Positions 25,961 to 34,644 of a DNA stretch of 64,000 nucleotides are shown piece after piece. Source of the DNA: Acrocarpospora phusangensis (lineage in GTDB: Bacteria > Actinomycetota > Actinomycetes > Streptosporangiales > Streptosporangiaceae); NCBI RefSeq assembly GCF_016862995.1, contig NZ_BOOA01000012.1:62001-126000 (forward strand), written 5' to 3'. How positions within the stretch are numbered: the stretch's first letter is position 1; each line of letters begins with the position of its first letter. A program made the position numbers and the translations under genes. The notes below the pieces were generated by a model. The model ran no database searches, had not been told where the DNA came from, and saw nothing but the letters and a program-made list of their open reading frames with translations.

Positions 25961-27049
25961 GTGCACAATGACAAAGCCCGGGATGAGCGCCGCAGAGCCA
26001 CACTGGCTGCCCTCGCCCCCGGAACAGCGCTCCGCGACGGGCTCGAACGCATCCTGCGCGGTCACACCGGCGGCCTGATCGTCCTGGGGTACGACGACAA
26101 GGTCGAGGAACTCTGCACGGGCGGCTTCGAACTGGACGTGGAGTTCGCCGCCACCCGGCTCCGCGAGCTCGCCAAGATGGACGGCGCGATCGTCCTCAAC
26201 GGCGACGACCTGCGCATTCTCCGGGCGGCCGTGCATCTGGTGCCGGATCCGGGCATCCCCACGGACGAGTCCGGCACCCGCCACAGGACCGCCCAGCGGG
26301 TGGCCCGGCAGACCGCGCACCCGGTCATCGCGATCAGCAAGTCGATGCGCATCATCGCGCTCTACCTGGACGGGGTTCGTTACGTCCTGGAGGAGTCGGC
26401 CGCGATCCTCTCCAAGGCCAACCAGGCCCTGGCCACCCTCGAACGCTACAAGATGCGCCTGGACGAGGTCTCCGGCACGCTGTCCGCCCTGGAGATCGAG
26501 GACCTGGTCACCGTCCGCGACGTCTCGGCGGTCGTGCAGCGCCTCGAAATGGTCCGCCGGATCTCGGTGGAGATCGAGGGATACGTCGTCGAACTGGGCA
26601 CGGACGGCCGGCTGATCTCGCTCCAGCTGGACGAGCTGGTCGGCGGCGTGGAGGAGGACCGCGCCCTCACCATCCGCGACTACATGCCCGCCCCTCAGCA
26701 CAACCGCCGCCCGCGCCGCTTCACCGAGGCCATGGACGACCTGGACAGCCTCTCCGCCCTGGACCTGCTGGACCTCACCCGGGTGGCGCAGATCCTCGGC
26801 CACACCGGCCCCGACCCGCTGGACAGCGCGGTCAGCCCTCGCGGCTTCCGGCTGCTGGCCCGCGTCCCCCGCCTGCCCACCACGATCGTGGACCGCCTGG
26901 TCGACCACTTCGGCGGCCTGCAGAAACTCCTGGCCGCCAGCATCGACGACCTCCAGGTGGTGGGCGGCGTGGGCGAGACCCGCGCCAGAAACGTCCGCGA
27001 GAGCCTCTCCCGCCTCGCCGAGTCCTCGATCCTCGAGCGGTACGTCTAG
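25961..27049 (+). CDS. disA: DisA, diadenylate cyclase / DNA integrity scanner
   Basis: Makes c-di-AMP from two ATP and scans DNA branch points. The 362-residue protein has the DAC domain (about 20-150) with the catalytic MDGAIVL and the GTRHRTA motif. A helical linker and a C-terminal helix-hairpin-helix part (about 300-355, [20 protein letters not shown]) follow. GTG 25961 was chosen because AGCGGGGG lies 8 nt before it and the DAC domain starts just after; the frame is open back to 25877. Its stop touches the stop of the convergent lipoprotein-like gene. Confidence 0.96.
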   Translation: MHNDKARDERRRATLAALAPGTALRDGLERILRGHTGGLIVLGYDDKVEELCTGGFELDVEFAATRLRELAKMDGAIVLNGDDLRILRAAVHLVPDPGIPTDESGTRHRTAQRVARQTAHPVIAISKSMRIIALYLDGVRYVLEESAAILSKANQALATLERYKMRLDEVSGTLSALEIEDLVTVRDVSAVVQRLEMVRRISVEIEGYVVELGTDGRLISLQLDELVGGVEEDRALTIRDYMPAPQHNRRPRRFTEAMDDLDSLSALDLLDLTRVAQILGHTGPDPLDSAVSPRGFRLLARVPRLPTTIVDRLVDHFGGLQKLLAASIDDLQVVGGVGETRARNVRESLSRLAESSILERYV

Positions 27050-27745
27050 CTACTTCAGGTGGAACACGTTGCGGGAGCTCTTCAGGCTCCCGATGCGGGC
27101 GAGCGCGACATAGGTGCCCTTGTGCGCGGACGGCGCTTTCGCGGCGCAGTCGAGCACGGAACGCGTACGCGGCCAGAGGATGGTGCGGACGAACGGCACG
27201 CCCCGGTGCAGCAGCTGGCGGTCGATGCCTTCGCCGGCCACGCAGTCGGCCGTGGACCAGACGCGCTCCCCGCCGGTGGAGATGCGCATCTCCAGCGTGC
27301 GCGGCCCCAGGTCGGCCACGCAGGCGACGTCGCCGATGTTGACGACCGTGAGCAGGAAGCCCGGGTCCTCGGCGCCCCGGTAGGTCTCCTGGTTGGCGCG
27401 CAGGCTGATGACCAGGTCCTTGCCTTCGCAGGGGTCGCCGTTCCTGCGGGCGGGCGCGGGCTTGGGCGATCCTGACGCGGGGCTCGATCCGGGCGACGGG
27501 CTGCCGAAGGGCGTCGGCGACGGGGCGGGCGCGGAGAACTTGGGCGACGGCAGCGAGACGACCATGGCGTCGGTCCCGCCCGACCCCGCCTTCGTGGCGG
27601 TGGTCGGCTTGTCCGTACCGCTCGCGCAGGCCCAGGCCACCACGGCGACCACCACCAGCATGCCGGTGAGCACCGACACCCGGCGACGCCAGTAGACGTC
27701 ACCACCCTCGACTCCGACATCACCACGGAACGTGTCCGGATCCAT
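27050..27745 (-). CDS. Membrane-anchored secreted protein of unknown function
   Basis: This roughly 231-residue protein has a cytoplasmic N-terminus (about 1-24), one membrane helix (VLTGMLVVVAVVAWACASG) that could also be read as a lipoprotein signal with WACASG, and a Pro/Ser-rich wall-spanning stretch (about 70-105). An extracellular beta-sandwich-like domain with four Cys follows (DPCEGKD, VACVADLG, ADCVAGEG, VLDCAAK). Such domains are common in actinobacterial exported proteins. I know no specific role. The start is ATG 27745 or ATG 27766. Confidence 0.75.
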   Translation of the reverse strand: MDPDTFRGDVGVEGGDVYWRRRVSVLTGMLVVVAVVAWACASGTDKPTTATKAGSGGTDAMVVSLPSPKFSAPAPSPTPFGSPSPGSSPASGSPKPAPARRNGDPCEGKDLVISLRANQETYRGAEDPGFLLTVVNIGDVACVADLGPRTLEMRISTGGERVWSTADCVAGEGIDRQLLHRGVPFVRTILWPRTRSVLDCAAKAPSAHKGTYVALARIGSLKSSRNVFHLK

Positions 27746-27846
27746 ACGGCCAGTATGGAGAGTCATGGTCAGCTCATCTTCGCGCCTCGCCGTACGAGAT
27801 CCAGATGCGGAGTTTGTACGGTGTCACACACCGCTAGAGTCTGACC

Positions 27847-28707
27847 GTGACTCTTCATGCCCCGATCCTCGACTGGTACGCGGAGCACAACAGAGATCTT
27901 CCCTGGCGCCGGCCCGAGGCGACCCCGTGGGGAATCCTGGTCAGCGAGATCATGCTGCAGCAGACCCCCGTCGTGCGGGTGCTGCCGATCTGGGAGGACT
28001 GGCTGGCCCGCTGGCCCACCCCGGAAGCCCTGGCCAAGGAGCCGCCCGGCGAGGCCGTACGGCACTGGGGGCGGCTGGGTTATCCCCGGCGCGCCCTGAA
28101 CCTGCACGCCTGCGCGAAGGCGATCACGACCGAGTTCGCCGGCACCGTCCCCGCCACGTACGACGAGCTCCGCACCCTCCCCGGCATCGGCGACTACACG
28201 GCCGCCGCCGTGGCCAGCTTCGCGTACGGCGCCCGCCACGCCGTCCTGGACACCAACGTCCGCCGGGTACTCGCCCGCGCGGTCCGCGGCGAGGAGTTCC
28301 CACCGACCGCGACGACCGCCCCGGAGCGCAAACTCGCCGAATCCCTCATCCCGCCCGTGGACGCCCCCCGCTGGGCGGTCGCGGTGATGGAACTGGGCGC
28401 CCTCGTCTGCACGGCCCGCTCCCCGCGGTGCGCCGACTGCCCGGTGGCCGCCCGCTGCCAGTGGCTGCTGACCGGCAAGCCCGCCCACGACGGCCCGCCC
28501 CGCCGCGGCCAGACCTACGCCGGCACCGACCGCCAGTGCCGCGGCGCCCTGCTCGCCGTGCTGCGCGACGCCCCCGGCCCGGTCCCGAAGGCCGCCCTCG
28601 ACGCCGCCTGGTCCAACCACGCCCAGCGGGAGCGCGCCCTCGACGGACTGCTCACCGACGGCCTGGCCGAGCTCCTCGACAACGATTTCTACGGCCTGCC
28701 CAGCTGA
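27847..28707 (+). CDS. mutY: A/G-specific adenine glycosylase MutY
   Basis: Removes adenine mispaired with 8-oxoguanine. The 286-residue protein starts at a GTG and has MLQQTPVVRVLPIWEDW, the helix-hairpin-helix LPGIGDYTAAAVASFAYG with the following VLDTNVRRVLAR (catalytic Asp), and an iron-sulfur loop (CTARSPRCADCPVAARC). The MutT-like C-terminal domain of the E. coli enzyme is much reduced, which I believe is usual for actinobacterial MutY. It is divergent from the membrane-anchored gene. Confidence 0.96.
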   Translation: MTLHAPILDWYAEHNRDLPWRRPEATPWGILVSEIMLQQTPVVRVLPIWEDWLARWPTPEALAKEPPGEAVRHWGRLGYPRRALNLHACAKAITTEFAGTVPATYDELRTLPGIGDYTAAAVASFAYGARHAVLDTNVRRVLARAVRGEEFPPTATTAPERKLAESLIPPVDAPRWAVAVMELGALVCTARSPRCADCPVAARCQWLLTGKPAHDGPPRRGQTYAGTDRQCRGALLAVLRDAPGPVPKAALDAAWSNHAQRERALDGLLTDGLAELLDNDFYGLPS

Positions 28708-28733
28708 CCCCCAAAAGTGTTTCGCGCCACGGG

Positions 28734-28754
28734 GTGTAGTACTACACTGTGTAG
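28734..28754. promoter_or_regulatory. Triple half-site palindrome upstream of eboE-like gene
   Basis: GTGTAGT-ACTACAC (28734-28747) is a perfect 14-bp palindrome. CTACAC-T-GTGTAG (28742-28754) reuses its right half as a second palindrome. The layout resembles BlaI/MecI-type operators (TAC...GTA dyads), but no such regulator is in the window. It lies 237 bp before the gene. Confidence 0.45.
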
Positions 28755-28990
28755 AGCGAATTCGGTTCAGTCCCACCCAAGTGGATCACAAGTTGCCGTT
28801 CTTACGGTGGGATCACTGTCGACGTCACCCGCGCGGCTTACGGCTGAATCAGCTGCGGGGTGGACGCGTAGTCCGGTGCACGAGAGCAAGCTCGCCGTAC
28901 CGGGCCGGATTCCCGGCACGGAGGGACTCGTGTCCCATGCGGCCAGGACAGGTCATGTGGGGCAATGAGTCGGAAGCTTGGAGGCAATCG

Positions 28991-29926
28991 ATGCGGCTGC
29001 GCCACGACGACGGGACGCTCGTTCACCTGGCCTACAACGCGGGCGTGCATCCCGCGGAGGACCTGGAGAACCTGATCGCCCACCTGACCCGCTACGCGGT
29101 GCCCGTACGCAGGCGCCTGGGCGTGGACCGGCTGGGCATCGGCCTGTGGCTGGCGCCCCCGGTGGCGGACCACCTCATCGCCGACCGCATCGAGCTGGTC
29201 CGGCTCCGCCGCTCCTTGGAGGAGCGCGGCCTGGAGGTGGTGAGCCTCAACGGCACCGGCGGCCGCAACCAGGAGGCCCCCGGCCCCGACTGGGCCAAGC
29301 CCGAGCGTTACCGCTACACCATGGCGCTGGCGAAGATCCTCGCCTTCCTGCTGCCCGAGGACGTGCGCTTCGGCAGCATCTCCACGATCCCGATCGGCTG
29401 GCGCCGCGACTGGCCGGCCGACCTGCACTCCATCGCCTCCCGCCGGCTGGAGCGCCTCTCCCGCGAGCTGCGCGGCCTGTCCAGCGTGACCGGCAAGACC
29501 ATCAGGGTCGGCTTCGAGCCGTGGCCCGGCTGCGTGCTGGAGACGACCGAGCAGGCCCTGCAGCGCGTCTGCGGCATCGACTCCGAGCACCTCGGCGTCT
29601 GCCTGGACGCCTGCCACCTCTCCTGCGGCGCCGAGGAGACCGCCTCCGCGCTGCGCGGCCTGGCCCAGGCCGGCGCGCCGGTCGTCAAACTCGGCCACGT
29701 GCACAACCACAGCCAGGAGATCCCCAGCACCCAGCCGGTGCTCCAGGACACGCTCACCGCCCTGCTGTCCGGCGCGGTCAACGGCAGCGCCCACATCGAG
29801 GTGGAGGCCCACGACTGGACGGCGCCGAAAAACAAAGGCCCGGCCGCGCTGGTGGCCCGCCTGGCGGACGATCTCGACTGGACCCGGCAAAATCTGACGG
29901 CCTTGGGGCTCAAACTCGCCGCATAG
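28991..29926 (+). CDS. eboE: EboE-like TIM-barrel protein
   Basis: This 311-residue protein begins MRLRHDDGTLVHLAYNAGVHPAEDL (first residues MRLRHDDGTLVHLAY), which is the EboE signature. EboE is a xylose-isomerase-like barrel in the Ebo cluster, thought to be involved in metabolite traffic or prenyl precursor export to the periplasm. Metal-type residues occur in FEPWPG, CLDACHLSC, KLGHVHNHS and IEVEAHDWT. ATG 28991 has GGAGG 7 nt upstream. It appears shorter than typical EboE, and no eboA, eboB, eboC or eboF is near, so the role may have diverged. Confidence 0.75.
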   Translation: MRLRHDDGTLVHLAYNAGVHPAEDLENLIAHLTRYAVPVRRRLGVDRLGIGLWLAPPVADHLIADRIELVRLRRSLEERGLEVVSLNGTGGRNQEAPGPDWAKPERYRYTMALAKILAFLLPEDVRFGSISTIPIGWRRDWPADLHSIASRRLERLSRELRGLSSVTGKTIRVGFEPWPGCVLETTEQALQRVCGIDSEHLGVCLDACHLSCGAEETASALRGLAQAGAPVVKLGHVHNHSQEIPSTQPVLQDTLTALLSGAVNGSAHIEVEAHDWTAPKNKGPAALVARLADDLDWTRQNLTALGLKLAA

Positions 29927-30034
29927 GTGCTATTCACCACACTTATTCCGCTCATACCAATGTGTCGCCAGATGAGCACACGATCGCTACACAATACGCA
30001 CATTTCGGTTGCAAGCACGGGTTGAGCGCAATGT

Positions 30035-30075
30035 AAAGCGCCCCCCGCCTCCGTTGCGGAGGCGAGGGGCGCTTT
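30035..30075. terminator. Bidirectional terminator between eboE-like gene and clpC
   Basis: AAAGCGCCCC-CCGCCTCC pairs with GGAGGCGAGGGGCGCTTT around GTTGC. AAA and TTT flank both sides, so it can stop transcription from either convergent gene. It begins 10 bp after the clpC stop. Confidence 0.9.
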
Positions 30076-30085
30076 ACCGTTTCAA

Positions 30086-32590
30086 TTACTTTTGGATCGT
30101 CTCAACGATCGACGCGGCGGAGTCAGGCACCTGAGGGGTCTTGTTTTCACCGACGAAGGTGAAGACCGCGGCCTCGCCTTCGCCTTCGATGTCGATTTTG
30201 ACGATCTGGCCGGGGCGGAGTTCCCCGTACAGGATTTTCTCGGAGAGGGTGTCTTCGAGTTCCCGCTGGATCGTGCGGCGGAGCGGGCGCGCCCCGAGCA
30301 CGGGGTCGTAGCCGCGGTCGGCCAGCAGCTGCTTGGCGGCCGGGGTCAGGTCGAGACCCATGTCCCGGTCCTTGAGGCGGGCGTCCACCTGGGCCAGCAT
30401 CAGGTCGACGATCTTGATGATCTCGCCCATGGTCAGCTGGTGGAAGACCACCGTGTCGTCGACACGGTTGAGGAACTCGGGCCGGAAGTGCTGCTTGAGC
30501 TCCTCCTGGACCTTCGCCTTCATCCGGTCGTAGTTGCCCTCGACGTCGTTGTTCTTCGCGAACCCGACCCCGATGCCCTTGGAGATGTCCCTGGTCCCGA
30601 GGTTGGTCGTCATGATGATGACGGTGTTCTTGAAGTCCACCACGCGGCCCTGGGCGTCGGTCAGGCGACCGTCCTCCAGGATCTGGAGCAGCGAGTTGAA
30701 GATGTCCGGGTGGGCCTTCTCGATCTCGTCGAACAGGACCACGGAGAACGGCTTGCGCCGCACCTTCTCGGTGAGCTGGCCACCCTCCTCGTACCCGACG
30801 TAGCCGGGCGGGGAGCCGAAGAGCCGGGAGACCGTGTGCTTCTCCATGAACTCGGACATGTCCAGCATGATCAGCGCGTCCTCGTCCCCGAACAGGAACT
30901 CGGCCAGCGCCTTGGAGAGCTCGGTCTTACCGACACCGGACGGACCGGCGAAGATGAACGAGCCACCCGGGCGGCGCGGGTCCTTCAGACCGGCGCGGGT
31001 ACGGCGGATCGAGCGGGACAGGCCCTTGATGGCGTCGTCCTGGCCGATGATCCGCTTGTGCAGCTCGTCCTCCATGCGGAGCAGTCGCTGGGACTCCTCC
31101 TCGGTCAGCTTGAAGACCGGGATGCCGGTGGCGGTCGCGAGCACCTCGGCGATGAGCTCCTCGGTGACCTCGGCCACGACGTCCATGTCGCCGGCCTTCC
31201 ACTCCTTCTCCCGGCGCTCCCGCTTGATCTGGAGCTGCTTCTCCTGGTCGCGCAGGGCGGCGGCCTTCTCGAAGTCCTGCGCGTCGATCGCGGACTCCTT
31301 GTCCCGGCGCACGTTCGCGATCTTCTCGTCGTACTCGCGCAGGTCCGGCGGGGCGGTCATCCGGCGGATGCGCATCCGGGAGCCGGCCTCGTCGATGAGG
31401 TCGATCGCCTTGTCCGGCAGGAACCGGTCGCTGATGTACCGGTCGGCCAGCTGGGCCGCGGCCACCAGGGCGCCGTCGGTGATGGAGACGCGGTGGTGCG
31501 CCTCGTACCGGTCGCGCAGGCCCTTGAGGATCTCGATGGTGTGCGACAGCGACGGCTCGGCCACCTGGATGGGCTGGAACCGGCGCTCCAGCGCCGCGTC
31601 CTTCTCCAGGTGCTTGCGGTACTCGTCGAGGGTGGTCGCGCCGATGGTCTGCAGCTCGCCGCGGGCCAGCATCGGCTTGAGGATGCTGGCGGCGTCGATC
31701 GCGCCCTCGGCGGCGCCCGCGCCCACGAGCGTGTGCAGCTCGTCGATGAACAGGATGATGTCCCCGCGGGTGCGGATCTCCTTGAGCACCTTCTTCAGGC
31801 GCTCCTCGAAGTCGCCCCGGTAGCGGGAGCCCGCCACCAGCGCGCCCAGGTCGAGCGTGTAGAGCTGCTTGTCCTTCAGCGTCTCCGGGACCTCGCCCTT
31901 GACGATCTTCTGGGACAGGCCCTCCACCACGGCCGTCTTACCGACGCCGGGCTCGCCCACCAGCACGGGGTTGTTCTTGGTACGGCGGGACAGCACCTGC
32001 ATGACCCGCTCGATTTCCTTCTCCCGGCCGATCACCGGGTCCAGCTTGCCCTCCCGGGCCGCCTGGGTCAGGTTGCGGCCAAACTGGTCAAGCACCAGGG
32101 AGGTGGACGGCGCGGCCTCCTGCGGGCCACCCGCCGCCGCGGGCTCCTTGCCCTGGTAACCGTGCAGCAACTGGATGACCTGCTGCCGCACCCTGTTCAG
32201 ATCCGCGCCCAGCTTCACCAGCACCTGGGCCGCCACACCCTCACCCTCGCGGATGAGCCCGAGCAGGATGTGCTCGGTGCCGATGTAGTTGTGACCCAGC
32301 TGCAGGGCTTCACGGAGCGACAGCTCAAGGACCTTCTTGGCCCGTGGGGTGAAGGGAATGTGCCCCGACGGTGCCGACTGGCCCTGGCCGATGATCTCCT
32401 CGACCTGCTGACGCACGCCTTCAAGACTGATGCCCAGGCTCTCCAGAGCCTTGGCGGCAACGCCTTCACCTTCATGGATCAAGCCAAGAAGAATGTGCTC
32501 AGTACCGATGTAGTTGTGGTTGAGCATCCGGGCCTCTTCTTGGGCCAGGACGACAACCCGACGCGCACGGTCGGTGAACCTTTCGAACAT
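30086..32590 (-). CDS. clpC: ATP-dependent Clp protease ATPase subunit ClpC
   Basis: This 834-residue AAA+ unfoldase feeds ClpP. It has two N-terminal Clp-N repeats (about 1-145), a first ATPase domain with GEPGVGKT, and a UVR-containing middle domain (about 420-455, [16 protein letters not shown]). A second ATPase domain has GPSGVGKT, and a D2-small domain lies at the end. ATG 32590 ([11 protein letters not shown]) was chosen because GAGGAG lies 7 nt upstream; the frame extends to 32605. A candidate ClgR site and ECF promoter lie about 135-180 bp upstream. Confidence 0.97.
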   Translation of the reverse strand: MFERFTDRARRVVVLAQEEARMLNHNYIGTEHILLGLIHEGEGVAAKALESLGISLEGVRQQVEEIIGQGQSAPSGHIPFTPRAKKVLELSLREALQLGHNYIGTEHILLGLIREGEGVAAQVLVKLGADLNRVRQQVIQLLHGYQGKEPAAAGGPQEAAPSTSLVLDQFGRNLTQAAREGKLDPVIGREKEIERVMQVLSRRTKNNPVLVGEPGVGKTAVVEGLSQKIVKGEVPETLKDKQLYTLDLGALVAGSRYRGDFEERLKKVLKEIRTRGDIILFIDELHTLVGAGAAEGAIDAASILKPMLARGELQTIGATTLDEYRKHLEKDAALERRFQPIQVAEPSLSHTIEILKGLRDRYEAHHRVSITDGALVAAAQLADRYISDRFLPDKAIDLIDEAGSRMRIRRMTAPPDLREYDEKIANVRRDKESAIDAQDFEKAAALRDQEKQLQIKRERREKEWKAGDMDVVAEVTEELIAEVLATATGIPVFKLTEEESQRLLRMEDELHKRIIGQDDAIKGLSRSIRRTRAGLKDPRRPGGSFIFAGPSGVGKTELSKALAEFLFGDEDALIMLDMSEFMEKHTVSRLFGSPPGYVGYEEGGQLTEKVRRKPFSVVLFDEIEKAHPDIFNSLLQILEDGRLTDAQGRVVDFKNTVIIMTTNLGTRDISKGIGVGFAKNNDVEGNYDRMKAKVQEELKQHFRPEFLNRVDDTVVFHQLTMGEIIKIVDLMLAQVDARLKDRDMGLDLTPAAKQLLADRGYDPVLGARPLRRTIQRELEDTLSEKILYGELRPGQIVKIDIEGEGEAAVFTFVGENKTPQVPDSAASIVETIQK

Positions 32591-32723
32591 CTCGTCGCTC
32601 CTCACAGAGCGGTCGGACGCGCCCGGATGTTCCGGCCCCGTCGTTCCGCATGCCAGCTCTGGCCCGGTGACCGCTTCTATGAGAGAAGACGTTCCCCTGG
32701 CGCAGGGCGTTCACCCTCCATCC

Positions 32724-32769
32724 AACTACCGATCGGGGGCCAGGTGTTCCCGATACGCCGCAAGCGAAC
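32724..32769 (-). promoter_or_regulatory. Candidate ClgR box and SigR/SigH-like promoter of clpC
   Basis: On the minus strand GTTCGC-N5-GCG (32769-32756, GTTCGCTTGCGGCG) fits the Streptomyces ClgR consensus as I know it. Four bases later GGGAAC (32751-32746) and GTT (32726-32724) are 19 nt apart, like promoters of thiol-stress ECF sigma factors. An activator box just upstream of -35 is a sensible arrangement. Confidence 0.55.
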
Positions 32770-32863
32770 GACGTTTATTACCTGATAACGCGATCGTGCG
32801 GCCATGCCGGCCGTCAGGAGAACCGGCGACCGGCATAACCGCACGATCAAGATAGCGGCGGAG

Positions 32864-33205
32864 TTAGTGCGCCGCGTCGTAGGCCTCGACGATCGAGGCG
32901 GCAATCCGGCCGCGCTCGCTCACCGGGTGGTTGTTCGCCTTGGCCCAGGCGCGGATCTCCGCGCTCTTCTCCCGGGTCATGGCCCGCTGAGTCCCACCGC
33001 TTCCACGACGACGGCCCCGCGTTGACCCGCTTTCGCCCTTGCGGGCGCTGGAGACGAAAGGCGCCAGGGCTTCCCGAAGCTTCTTGGCGTTGCTGTCGCT
33101 CAGGTCAATCTCATATGGCAGGCCGTCAATCGCGAAGGTGACCGTCTCATTGGCCTCGCCACCATCGAGGTCGTCGATGAGAATCACCTGCGTGTGCTTG
33201 GCCAT
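32864..33205 (-). CDS. lsr2: Nucleoid-associated protein Lsr2
   Basis: This 113-residue H-NS-like protein silences AT-rich, often acquired DNA. The N-terminal oligomerisation part (about 1-60) begins MAKHTQVILIDDLDGGEANE. A basic linker of RGRRRGSGG type follows. The C-terminal DNA-binding domain carries the AT-hook-like RGR in VSERGRIAASI. ATG 33205 has AAAGGA 8 nt upstream. It lies about 100 bp past the clpC promoter on the same strand and 88 bp from the small membrane protein gene. Confidence 0.97.
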   Translation of the reverse strand: MAKHTQVILIDDLDGGEANETVTFAIDGLPYEIDLSDSNAKKLREALAPFVSSARKGESGSTRGRRRGSGGTQRAMTREKSAEIRAWAKANNHPVSERGRIAASIVEAYDAAH

Positions 33206-33293
33206 CCGGCAATCCTTTCGCAGAGCATAGTTTGATTCGTCAGCCAAACATATACCCAGTTACCCCGGATGACAATTCGCGCTCACAGTATTC

Positions 33294-33443
33294 TCAGGGA
33301 AGGGTCTTCTCGGATGGCTCTTCTCCCGGTTCGCGCCTTCTGCGGAGCCCGGCGGCGTCCGATCGCAGCAACTTAAGTACGCCGTACACCACTGCCGCGC
33401 CCACCAAGAGCGGCGGTATGAGCGCCGAGATTACCTCAGTCAT
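33294..33443 (-). CDS. Small single-pass membrane protein, 49 aa
   Basis: ATG 33443 is preceded by GGAGTGATGAGGA. The 49-residue product has one membrane helix (LIPPLLVGAAVVYGVLKLL) near the N-terminus, then a basic RRRRE patch and an acidic tail, so N-out/C-in by the positive-inside rule. It sits upstream of lsr2 on the same strand with 88 bp between. Function is unknown. Support comes from the ribosome-binding site and the coherent helix only. Confidence 0.6.
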   Translation of the reverse strand: MTEVISALIPPLLVGAAVVYGVLKLLRSDAAGLRRRREPGEEPSEKTLP

Positions 33444-33624
33444 TCCTCATCACTCCTTGGGGGGGTCTACCCCGGCCGGATTCAACCGGAAGCCCTGTAA
33501 ATAGGGGGGAACCGATGCCGAGTGACCGTCGTGTACGGCTGTCCATAGCCGTCACCGCGCGGAGAGTATCCTCTGCGGTGGTCAGAACGCTTACCCGATA
33601 GAACAAAATCGTACCCAGGAATGA

Positions 33625-33657
33625 CAGTGGGGCGACCGCCGGGCGGTCACCCCACTG
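33625..33657 (-). terminator. Terminator hairpin after the first RDD gene
   Basis: CAGTGGGG-C-GACCGCC pairs with GGCGGTC-A-CCCCACTG, about 15 base pairs with one mismatch, 20 bp beyond the stop of the gene at 33678. No long U-run is present. Confidence 0.7.
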
Positions 33658-33677
33658 GTTGGCACGTCCTTGGCGGA

Positions 33678-34457
33678 CTACAGCTTCACCACGACGGTGC
33701 CGGCGACCTTGTCGTGAATCGCCTGCTGGAGCGGCTTGTCCCAGAGCGGCCACAGGCCGTTGACCAGCATGAACAGGCCGGCCAGCGCGTTCAGCGCGAA
33801 GTTGAAGCCGAGCAGCTGCGGGCCGAACAGCACGCCGATGCGCTTGGCCAGGGTCTCGGTGTCCAGACCTCCGTGAACGCTCCCGCCGAGCTTCACGACG
33901 CGGATCTTCATGACCTTCTTGCCGATTGTCTGACCGTCCCGCGAGACCATGAAGAACTCGTATGCGGAGTAGAGCAGGAAGCCCACGATGGCCGCGATCA
34001 GCAGGCCGAGGAACGACGGAGTCGACACGGTTGTAGTTGTGCCGAGGAACTCGATGGTCTCCTCAGTGGAGAACATGCTCGTGATGATCCGGCTGACAAT
34101 GAGCAAGTTGATCACACCGAGGATAACGCCGTCGATGAGTCGCGCGACCAAACGCTGCCACCACTCGGCAAGTGGCGCCGGGACTCCCGGCGGGAGTGGC
34201 ATGCCCATCGGGGAGTTGTAGGCCCCCGCCGACGGGTATCCACCGGGCTGCTGGTAAGCGCCGGGCTGCTGGTAAGCGCCGGGCTGCTGATATCCACCAG
34301 GCTGCTGTTGCTGATAACCACCAGGCTGCTGCTGATATCCACCAGGGGGCGGGTATCCGCCTTGGGGTGGGGGGTATCCGCCTTGAGGCGGCGGGTATCC
34401 ACCCGGAGGGGGAACCGAGCCATACGGGTTCTGGCCGGGGGGAGGTTCCGGGTTCAT
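33678..34457 (-). CDS. RDD family membrane protein with Pro/Gly/Gln-rich head
   Basis: The 259-residue protein has a disordered N-terminal part (about 1-85) of PPPGGY- and GGYQQ-type repeats. An RDD domain with three membrane helices follows, starting [19 protein letters not shown] (the R...D of RDD) and ending with the [13 protein letters not shown] motif. RDD proteins are poorly understood; some act in ion exchange. The start is ATG 34457 with AGAGG upstream. It is a paralogue of the next gene upstream on the same strand. Confidence 0.88.
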   Translation of the reverse strand: MNPEPPPGQNPYGSVPPPGGYPPPQGGYPPPQGGYPPPGGYQQQPGGYQQQQPGGYQQPGAYQQPGAYQQPGGYPSAGAYNSPMGMPLPPGVPAPLAEWWQRLVARLIDGVILGVINLLIVSRIITSMFSTEETIEFLGTTTTVSTPSFLGLLIAAIVGFLLYSAYEFFMVSRDGQTIGKKVMKIRVVKLGGSVHGGLDTETLAKRIGVLFGPQLLGFNFALNALAGLFMLVNGLWPLWDKPLQQAIHDKVAGTVVVKL

Positions 34458-34585
34458 TTGGCTACCTCTCGTGACATCTATGGGGACTAGGTGTTCTAGG
34501 TCCCATCGCACGGTAGCAGTAACCCGTTACGGCTTTTGCGGTGTTATTTCGGATCGAACGGAGCGAACACGCTGCGTGCACGAAA

Positions 34586-34617
34586 GCGGGGCCAATGGTT
34601 CGTTCCATCGGCCCCGC
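34586..34617 (-). terminator. Terminator hairpin between the two RDD genes
   Basis: GCGGGGCCAATGG pairs with CCATCGGCCCCGC (one mismatch) around TTCGTT. It lies 27 bp beyond the stop of the gene at 34645 and separates the two RDD genes into different transcription units. Confidence 0.7.
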
Positions 34618-34644
34618 CCGGTTCTTTGCCGCGGCTCTATGTCA

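Noticed and set aside
30092-32785. 897-residue plus-strand frame opposite clpC
   Set aside because: It is an antisense shadow of a gene with complete Clp signatures on the other strand.
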